Assembly (NCBI RefSeq): GCF_003355495.1
Contig: NZ_CP031337.1
Location: 3,097,001 to 3,161,000 of the forward strand
Reading direction: 5' to 3'
Source: Crenobacter cavernae
GTDB taxonomy: Bacteria > Pseudomonadota > Gammaproteobacteria > Burkholderiales > Chromobacteriaceae
Length of the DNA stretch: 64,000 bases
Every line of letters starts with the position of its first letter. Positions within the stretch are counted from its first letter, which is position 1. The notes under the pieces are model-generated. The model made no database searches. It saw nothing but the letters and a program-made list of their open reading frames with translations, and was not told where the DNA came from. A program made the position numbers and the translations under genes. Shown here piece by piece: positions 58,284-64,000 of the stretch.

Positions 58284-58309
58284 GGGCCACCTCGGTGGCC
58301 CATTTTTTT
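58284..58309 (+). terminator. terminator after the racemase-like gene
   Basis: An 8-bp stem GGGCCACC/GGTGGCCC with a 2-base loop and seven T residues. It splits the cluster into two transcription units. Confidence 0.93.
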
Positions 58310-58410
58310 GGAGTCAGCGATGAAAACCGGCCGCGTCGAACGGCAGTAGCCGGCCGCCGGCGTTCGTCATCCGTTTTGGGCTTTTCCAATCCAGCCCCGT
58401 GGGAGCATTC

Positions 58411-60051
58411 ATGGTGTTTAACCGTTTGTCCGTGCGCTGGCGTCTGGCGCTGATCATCGTCCTTTCCCTGCTCGGCTATGCCAGCCTGGTGACGGTCGCC
58501 GTCGTGTCGATCCGGCAATCGCTGTATCAGAGTTACCAGACCTCGATCCGCAACATCGTCACCACCGGCTATCACACTCTCGAATACTTCCATGAACAGG
58601 AAAAGAACGGGCGGATGAGCCGAAACCAGGCGCAGGCCGCGGCAAAAGAGTATTTGCGCGGGCTGCGCTATGGGAACAACGACTACTTCAACCTGTTCGA
58701 CTATCAAACCCGCAGCGTGATGCACCCGATCCGCCCCGAATTCGAGGGCAAGGACCAGTCGCACCAGAAGGATACGCATGGGGTGCCGTTTGTGAAGCTC
58801 ATGGTGACCAACGCGGCGACTTCGGCCGAACGGACCGCCTTCCAGCTCACCGAATTTCCCCGCCCCGGCAGCAAGGAGCCGGTGGCCAAGCTCCAGTTTC
58901 TACGTGCGTTCGAGCCGTGGCAGTGGGTCTTGGCGTCCGGCGTCTACCTGGATGACGTGGATCGGGTGTTCCGCGAAAAACTCACCACCTTCCTGCTGAT
59001 CGCCGGCGCCGGCCTGCTGGCAATCTCAACGCTGGCCTACTTCATCTCCTGCAGCCTGATGAAGCAGCTCGGCGGAGAGCCGTCCTATGCGGCCCAAGTG
59101 TTGCAAGAAGTGGCAGTCGGCAAACTGGCGGTAGAGGTGCGTGTCGCATCCGAGGCGGACGGCAGTATGCTGGCGGCGCTGAAGACCTCGCTCGCGTCGG
59201 TGAGGAACATCCTGGCCGAGATCGCCGCCAGTGCCGGCCAGGTCGCGACCCACTCGCAGGCTATCACCCGTTCGGCGCAGAGCGTCACCGGCGCAAGCCA
59301 TGCGCAATCCGACGCCACCAAGGCCGTGGCGGTCGCGATCGAGGAGCTGTCGGTCAGCATCGATCATATTTCGGCCGGCAGTCAGGAAACGGAGCAAAAC
59401 TCCGCCCGGGCGGTGGAGCTCGCCAATCTGGGACAATTCAAGGTCGGCGAGGCGGCGGCGGCGATGAGCAGCATCTCCGTCGCGATCGGCGACGCCGTAC
59501 AGCGTATCGGCGGCCTTGTCGTGCGGACCAACGAGATCGGCCTGGTCGCCAACGTGATCAAGGACATCGCCGCCCAGACCAATTTGCTCGCGCTAAACGC
59601 CGCCATCGAAGCCGCCCGTGCCGGCGAACAGGGACGCGGGTTCGCGGTCGTCGCCGACGAGGTGCGCGGCCTGGCCGAACGAACCGCCAGGGCGACCGTA
59701 GAGATAGAGCAGATGATCGCCACTATCCAAACGGACACCCAGTCCGCCGTAAGCTGCATCCAGTCGGCGGTGCCCCAAGCGGAAACCGGCGTGCGCTTAG
59801 CAGAAGAGGCTGCGCAATCGCTGGAAGAAATCCGCAGCGGAACGGACGCCACCTTGATTCGGATCCGGGATGTCGCTACGGCGACCAGGGAACAGAGCGC
59901 GGCCGGCGTCGCCATTTCCCGACAGGTCGAACAGATCGCGCAGATGGTCGACAGCACGAACGAGGCGGTCAACCACATCGCGCTGGCCGTGGCCGAGCTG
60001 GAGCAGTTGTCGGCAAGATTGAATCAGATGGTCGGACGTTTCCAGTACTGA
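58411..60051 (+). CDS. methyl-accepting chemotaxis protein with single Cache domain
   Basis: A 546-residue chemoreceptor. Helix 1 is at about 10-32. A periplasmic sCache_2 domain (about 35-185) follows, with DYFNLFDYQTRSVMHPIRPEFEGKD and PWQWVLASGVYLDDVD. Helix 2 is at about 190-212, then HAMP and a signalling domain with the hairpin tip AAQTNLLALNAAIEAARAGEQGRGFAVVADEVRGLAERTA. sCache_2 receptors usually sense small carboxylates. The ATG at 58411 has GGGAG at a normal distance; a GTG at 58399 is also possible. Position inside the catabolic cluster suggests it senses the substrate or a product. Confidence 0.92.
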   Translation: MVFNRLSVRWRLALIIVLSLLGYASLVTVAVVSIRQSLYQSYQTSIRNIVTTGYHTLEYFHEQEKNGRMSRNQAQAAAKEYLRGLRYGNNDYFNLFDYQTRSVMHPIRPEFEGKDQSHQKDTHGVPFVKLMVTNAATSAERTAFQLTEFPRPGSKEPVAKLQFLRAFEPWQWVLASGVYLDDVDRVFREKLTTFLLIAGAGLLAISTLAYFISCSLMKQLGGEPSYAAQVLQEVAVGKLAVEVRVASEADGSMLAALKTSLASVRNILAEIAASAGQVATHSQAITRSAQSVTGASHAQSDATKAVAVAIEELSVSIDHISAGSQETEQNSARAVELANLGQFKVGEAAAAMSSISVAIGDAVQRIGGLVVRTNEIGLVANVIKDIAAQTNLLALNAAIEAARAGEQGRGFAVVADEVRGLAERTARATVEIEQMIATIQTDTQSAVSCIQSAVPQAETGVRLAEEAAQSLEEIRSGTDATLIRIRDVATATREQSAAGVAISRQVEQIAQMVDSTNEAVNHIALAVAELEQLSARLNQMVGRFQY

Positions 60052-60098
60052 CGGCCGCTTACCGGAAACCTCCGGCCCTCTTTATTAAGGAGTTCGCT

Positions 60099-60935
60099 AT
60101 GAAAATCGCCCACGTCGAACAAGATGGGCGGCGTCTTACCGCCCTCGTCGACACAGATGGACGGCTGCGCGACGCGAGCACGCTCGTCGCCGCCTTCGAC
60201 GGCCCGCCCTACTCCGACGACTGGCTCGCGTCTCTGGCTGCCGAACCTATCGAATCGCTGCCCATTCTCGACGGGCCGGTCACTTGGCTGCCTTGCGTGC
60301 AAGGCGTCGGCAAGTTCATCGGCATCGGCCTCAACTACCGCGACCACGCGGAGGAAGCCGGCCTGCCGCTGCCGAAGCAGCCTATCGTGTTCGGCAAATG
60401 GACCAGCAGCCTGTCCGGCGCCTACGACCCCATCGTACTGCCGCGCGGATCGATGCACACAGACTGGGAGGTCGAACTGGGCGTCGTGATCGGCAAGGCC
60501 GGCCGCGACATCCCGGAACACGCGGCGCTCGAGCATGTCGCCGGCTACTGCGTCGTCAACGACGTCACCGAGCGGCGCTGGCAGGGGCTGGACGGCGGGC
60601 AGTGGGCGCTCGCCAAGGGTGCGGACAGCTTCGGCCCGATCGGCCCGTGGCTGGTCAGCCGCGACGAGATCGCCGACCCAAATAACTTAGCCCTATGGCT
60701 GGAGGTGGACGGGATGCGTTACCAGGACGGCCACACCTCGCAGATGATCTTCAAGGTGCCCGAGCTGATCGCCTATCTGAGCCGCTTCATGAAGCTCGAG
60801 CCGGGCGACGTGATCGCCACCGGCACGCCGGCCGGCGTCGGCATGGGCCACAAACCGCCGGTTTATCTCAAACCGGGGCAGACGGTAAGGCTGGGCGTAG
60901 AAGGACTCGGCGTGCAGGAGCATCGTGTCGCTTAG
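60099..60935 (+). CDS. fumarylacetoacetate-hydrolase-family protein
   Basis: A 278-residue FAH-fold enzyme. The metal site is seen in WEVELGVVIGK (two Glu) and VNDVTER (Asp), with IGLNYRDHAEEAG and the C-terminal GDVIATGTPAGVGMG. Such proteins hydrolyse C-C bonds of 3-oxo acids, or act as oxaloacetate decarboxylases or hydratases. It has TAAGGAG upstream. It shares the cluster with the AMDase-like protein and hydantoinase, so a dicarboxylate or 2-keto acid intermediate is likely. Confidence 0.9.
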   Translation: MKIAHVEQDGRRLTALVDTDGRLRDASTLVAAFDGPPYSDDWLASLAAEPIESLPILDGPVTWLPCVQGVGKFIGIGLNYRDHAEEAGLPLPKQPIVFGKWTSSLSGAYDPIVLPRGSMHTDWEVELGVVIGKAGRDIPEHAALEHVAGYCVVNDVTERRWQGLDGGQWALAKGADSFGPIGPWLVSRDEIADPNNLALWLEVDGMRYQDGHTSQMIFKVPELIAYLSRFMKLEPGDVIATGTPAGVGMGHKPPVYLKPGQTVRLGVEGLGVQEHRVA

Positions 60936-60999
60936 CCTAGGATTCATGCGACCCGGCTCGCATGCTACGATGATGATGTTTTTTTAACTGTCCGGCCCC

Positions 61000-61695
61000 A
61001 TGGAAACCCAGCAAAAACGACAGAGCCTGCGTACCTCGGGCATGTCGAGCCTCGTCACCAGCCAGCTGCGCGAGATGATAGAAAGCGGCGAGCTGCCGCC
61101 GGGCGAGAAGATCAACGAGCGCGAGTTCTGCGAGAAGTTCGACATCTCGAAGACGCCGCTACGCGAGGCGCTGAAGGTGCTGGTCGCCGAGGGACTGGTG
61201 TCGCACCGCCAGTTCGTCGGCTACCGCGTCACCTCGATCGACCTCGAAGAGCTGCGCTCGGTGTTCGAGATGCTGCACGCGCTCGAGGAATTCGCCGGCT
61301 CGCTGATCGCGTCGCGCATCAAGCCGGCCGAACTCGCCGAGATCGAAGCGCTGCACCAGCGGATGCTCGCCTACCACGACGCCGGCGACAAGAAGAACTA
61401 CTTCCGCACCAACCAGGCCATCCACGCGAAGCTGATCGACACCGCCGGCAACCCGGTGCTCGCCTCCGTCTACAACAACCTGATGTCCAAGGTCTACCGC
61501 GCGCGCGGCACGGCCAACATCGGCCAGTCGCGCTGGGACCAGTCGCTCGGCGAGCACGAGGAGATCATCGCGTCGCTGAACGGAAAATCCGGCACACCGC
61601 TGCCGAATGTCATGCGCCGGCACTCCGAGAACACCGCCAAGGAGGTGCTTGAATTCCTGAAAAAGCACAACAAGCCGGCGCGCGTCGTGCAATAG
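61000..61695 (+). CDS. GntR-family regulator (FCD/VanR type) of the cluster
   Basis: A 231-residue regulator. Winged helix at about 18-85 (REMIESGELPPGEKINEREFCEKFDISKTPLREALKVL), then an FCD domain with the expected metal-binding positions (HALEEFAGSL, HQRMLAYHDAG, RTNQAIHAKL, EHEEIIASL). It is the last gene of the cluster in the same direction and is the natural candidate to control the promoter at 53877-53905, where an inverted repeat overlaps the -35 box. The effector is unknown. Confidence 0.9.
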   Translation: METQQKRQSLRTSGMSSLVTSQLREMIESGELPPGEKINEREFCEKFDISKTPLREALKVLVAEGLVSHRQFVGYRVTSIDLEELRSVFEMLHALEEFAGSLIASRIKPAELAEIEALHQRMLAYHDAGDKKNYFRTNQAIHAKLIDTAGNPVLASVYNNLMSKVYRARGTANIGQSRWDQSLGEHEEIIASLNGKSGTPLPNVMRRHSENTAKEVLEFLKKHNKPARVVQ

Positions 61696-61712
61696 GACGC
61701 GCGCAAGGCGAC

Positions 61713-61740
61713 AAAAAACCCCGCCATGGCGGGGTTTTTT
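61713..61740. terminator. bidirectional terminator
   Basis: A 7-bp stem CCCCGCC/GGCGGGG, loop AT, with A6 before and T6 after. It serves the GntR gene and the convergent chemoreceptor gene. CTCGGCCAA follows at 61745. Confidence 0.94.
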
Positions 61741-61755
61741 CATGCTCGGCCAACG

Positions 61756-63573
61756 TCAGGCCGCGCGCTTGATCTTCAATTCCTTCAACAGGTGCGCCGG
61801 GTCGAAGCCGAAGCGCAGCGCGCCCCAGTGGCGACCGGCCACGGCGATCGGCACCGCGATCTCGGTCAGGATCTCGCCGTTGTCGCGGGCGTAGGTCTGC
61901 AACACGAAAGGCTCGGTGCTGCGCGCCGAGCGCAGGCCGACCGCATCGTTGAAGATGCGCTTGTCGCGGCTCATGGCGAGGTCGACGTCGAGCTTGCCGG
62001 TCAAGGGCTTCGAACACGCGCTGTTGTGCGTCGGCGCGTAGCCGTTGGTGTCGACCGCCAGGCAGAATCGGCCGCCGTCGGTCTCGCGCACCACGCGGTC
62101 GATCACCGGCTGGATGATGCCTTCGACCTGAGTGTCGTAGCCGGTGCGGAACTTGGCCGGGTTGCTGCCGGCTATAGGCTGGTAGCGCTGGTCGAACACG
62201 TCGACGCCGCTCTTGGCGAGTTGGCCGAGCTTGTCTTCCAGCTCGAGCCGCGCGAGGCGGGTGTGGTTGATGATCTGGTGGAATTCGCCCTGGCCGACGA
62301 TGAAGCGGAACACCATGTCCTGCACCTGCTCGGACGCCAACGACAGCTCGGCCGACACCTCCTCGGTGTGCTTCAGCCGCCCGCTGACCCGCTGGCCGAG
62401 GTCGTAGATCTCGCTGACGTTGCGATTGACCTGGCCGTTGGTGTGCGCGAACGCCTCCATCGTGCCGGCGATCTGCGTCAGGCTGCTGGCCGTCGACTCG
62501 AAGTCGCCCATCATCCTGGCGAAATGCTGCGACGTCTTGGCGACCACCTCGCGCGCCACCTGCGTGTCCTCGGTGATGCGGCTGGTTTCCTCTTGCGTCT
62601 CGCCCACCAGCGCGAGCATGCCGTCTACGTTGCCCGAGATCTCCTCGGTCGCCGTCTTCACGCGCTCGGCCAACTTGCGCACCTCGTCGGCCACCACCGC
62701 GAAACCGCGCCCGGCCTCGCCGGCGCGCGCCGCCTCGATCGCCGCGTTCAGCGCCAGCAGGTTGGTCTGGTCGGAGATGTCCTTGATCAGGTCGATGATG
62801 GTCTTGATGCTGCCCGAGCGGCGGCTCAGGTCGGCGACCGTCTCGTTGAAATGGCCGACCTTGTGGCTGATGTCGTTGATACGGTGCGCGACGTCGCTCA
62901 GCTCGTCGTTCGATGTGCGCGCGACGTCGAGGTTGGCCAAGGTCGTCGCCGAGATCGCCTGCGTCTGCTCGGTCACCTGGTTGATGCCTAGCGTCGTCTG
63001 CCCGCTCGCCTCGCGCACCTGCTCGACCAGCACGTCCTGCTGGCTGGCGCTCGACAACGATTCGCCGATGTTCTTGCGCGTCGACGCGGTGTCCATCGCG
63101 ATGCGGATCGTCATCAAACGCACGTTGTTGATCAACTCGCGCATCTTCTTCAGGAACTTGTTGTACGACAGCGAGAGGTCGCGGATTTCGTCGTAGGTGA
63201 TCGTCGGCAGGTCCTTCGACAGGTTGCCGACGCCGGCGCCGATCTCGTCGAAGATCGCCGTCACCTGTTTCAGCGGCCGCACGATCAGGTAGCGCAGGTA
63301 CCAGACCATGAAGGCGATGAAGACGAACGAGCCGGCCCACAGCGCCACCGTCCAGAACAGCGCGCTGTCGAGGCTGGCCTCGAGGCTGGCGAGCGCGGCG
63401 GCGTCGAGTTTCTGGTCGTTCAGCACCTCGCGGATGTCGCCCAACACGCCGAACAAGTACAGCACCATGCAAAGCTGGAACACGCTGATGAAGAAGAAAC
63501 TGCAGAGCTTTTTGGTGAGGGAATTCCAGAAGGTCTTTTCGACCTGGGTGTAGACGCGCCAGAACCAAGCCAT
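61756..63573 (-). CDS. methyl-accepting chemotaxis protein with C-terminal sensory domain
   Basis: A 605-residue protein with an unusual order. Two membrane helices (about 24-45 and 73-93) enclose only a ~27-residue periplasmic loop. A HAMP-like region follows, then the signalling domain (hairpin tip SDQTNLLALNAAIEAARAGEAGRGFAVVADEVRKLAERVK, around residues 265-305). After it come about 200 further residues forming a soluble, Cache/PAS-like domain (FCLAVDTNGYAPTHN, ILTEIAVPIAVAGRHWGALRFGFD). Sensing is therefore likely cytoplasmic, through the C-terminal domain. It contains 9-mer copies at 62221 and 62665. Confidence 0.88.
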   Translation of the reverse strand: MAWFWRVYTQVEKTFWNSLTKKLCSFFFISVFQLCMVLYLFGVLGDIREVLNDQKLDAAALASLEASLDSALFWTVALWAGSFVFIAFMVWYLRYLIVRPLKQVTAIFDEIGAGVGNLSKDLPTITYDEIRDLSLSYNKFLKKMRELINNVRLMTIRIAMDTASTRKNIGESLSSASQQDVLVEQVREASGQTTLGINQVTEQTQAISATTLANLDVARTSNDELSDVAHRINDISHKVGHFNETVADLSRRSGSIKTIIDLIKDISDQTNLLALNAAIEAARAGEAGRGFAVVADEVRKLAERVKTATEEISGNVDGMLALVGETQEETSRITEDTQVAREVVAKTSQHFARMMGDFESTASSLTQIAGTMEAFAHTNGQVNRNVSEIYDLGQRVSGRLKHTEEVSAELSLASEQVQDMVFRFIVGQGEFHQIINHTRLARLELEDKLGQLAKSGVDVFDQRYQPIAGSNPAKFRTGYDTQVEGIIQPVIDRVVRETDGGRFCLAVDTNGYAPTHNSACSKPLTGKLDVDLAMSRDKRIFNDAVGLRSARSTEPFVLQTYARDNGEILTEIAVPIAVAGRHWGALRFGFDPAHLLKELKIKRAA

Positions 63574-63805
63574 TGTGGTATGTCCTCCGGGGGCGGGGCT
63601 TCTTATTGTCGAATCGTCCGGCCATTTTACCGATTGCCCGACAATTGGCCAGAGGATTATGCGAAGCGAAAGTTGAAGCGGATCAAGGCAAGGTCGAATA
63701 GTTTGGGCCAGATCCCGCCCCCGCCGGTGATCGCGCTTTCTGCCTGCGCGAATATATAAAAACGCACGCGCCTATTGCTTGCCCACGCCGCGTTTTCCCG
63801 AGCAA
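63574..63805. other. intergenic region
   Basis: No supported gene. Probably holds the chemoreceptor promoter. A TATATAAAA stretch at about 63752 may be a -10/UP-like element. Confidence 0.4.
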
Positions 63806-63841
63806 AAAGCTTGGCCGAGCCCGTGCGGGCGGCCAAGCTTT
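63806..63841. terminator. hairpin built on the repeated 9-mer
   Basis: AAAGCTTGGCC (63806-63816) pairs with GGCCAAGCTTT (63831-63841); the inner GAGCCCG/CGGGC region can extend the stem. The left arm holds an exact TTGGCCGAG (63811-63819). It lies just past the stop of the partial minus-strand gene and probably terminates it. Confidence 0.8.
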
Positions 63842-63855
63842 GACCCTGCCTTCGT

Positions 63856-64000
63856 TTAAATCGCGAACCGCTCGGCGAGCAAGGCGGCGAAGCTTTCCGC
63901 CGACGGTGCGACACCGTCAGGCAAGGCGGCTTCCTCGACGTCGCCCTGCCCCGGGTCTCTCACCAGTAATCGCAGACCATCATCGCCGCGCGCCAGACGG
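63856..64000 (-). CDS. 3' end of an unidentified gene
   Basis: An open frame enters from the right edge and stops at 63856-63858. The last 48 residues read RLARGDDGLRLLVRD, then a Pro/Gly-rich part and a C-terminal helix AESFAALLAERFAI. Codon use is like the genome, and a terminator hairpin follows 15 bases later. Too short to identify. Confidence 0.6.
   Translation of the reverse strand, partial: RLARGDDGLRLLVRDPGQGDVEEAALPDGVAPSAESFAALLAERFAI

Overview
The window is GC-rich, densely coded DNA of a free-living betaproteobacterium. The gene families (LldEFG lactate oxidation, caa3-type oxidase, MdfA, ApbC, MetG) and a dense repeated 9-mer resembling a DNA uptake sequence suggest the order Neisseriales, near Chromobacteriaceae. 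No 16S gene is present, so that placement is an inference.

Layout. 1-2.8 kb: 3' part of acnA, a frameshifted ybjQ-family gene and a small I78-type lipoprotein. 2.9-11.5 kb: lactate locus, with the repressor gene lldR divergent from lldE-lldG-lldF-dld-lldP and two matching palindromic operators between them. 11.6-14.2 kb: a doubly frameshifted monooxygenase-like gene and a secreted M60 (mucinase-type) metallopeptidase. 14.3-18.9 kb: caa3 cytochrome oxidase operon. 19.2-31 kb: small membrane and hypothetical genes, tRNA-Ala, ribA, a GlcG-like protein, a five-gene overlapping operon joining a ThiB-type ABC importer to a two-component system, acylphosphatase, nitronate monooxygenase and an MFS exporter. 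31-39.8 kb: metG, a MazG-like gene, mdfA, an aldo/keto reductase, apbC, a barnase/barstar pair, an aminotransferase and yegP.

39.9-53.5 kb is a genomic island in the 3' end of tRNA-Ser(CGA), bounded by 18-bp direct repeats (39936-39953 and 53514-53531). It carries pxpBCA (5-oxoprolinase), then an integron-type cassette array without an integron integrase: about a dozen minus-strand cassette genes separated by attC-like sites. An IS110/IS1111-type element has inserted into one attC. A P4-type integrase truncated at both ends sits at the right edge.

53.9-61.7 kb is a catabolic cluster: MFS importer, arylmalonate-decarboxylase-like protein, hydantoinase-family amidohydrolase, a racemase homologue lacking both catalytic cysteines, a Cache-type chemoreceptor, an FAH-family hydrolase and a GntR regulator. 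A second chemoreceptor with a C-terminal sensory domain and one partial gene close the window.

The most striking global signal is the motif CTCGGCCAA / TTGGCCGAG, extended consensus GCTCGGCCAAC(G/C)TT. I counted about 52 exact copies by eye, where fewer than one or two are expected. It occurs as inverted pairs in terminators and inside genes, and is nearly absent from the island. It behaves like a DNA uptake sequence of an unfamiliar dialect.
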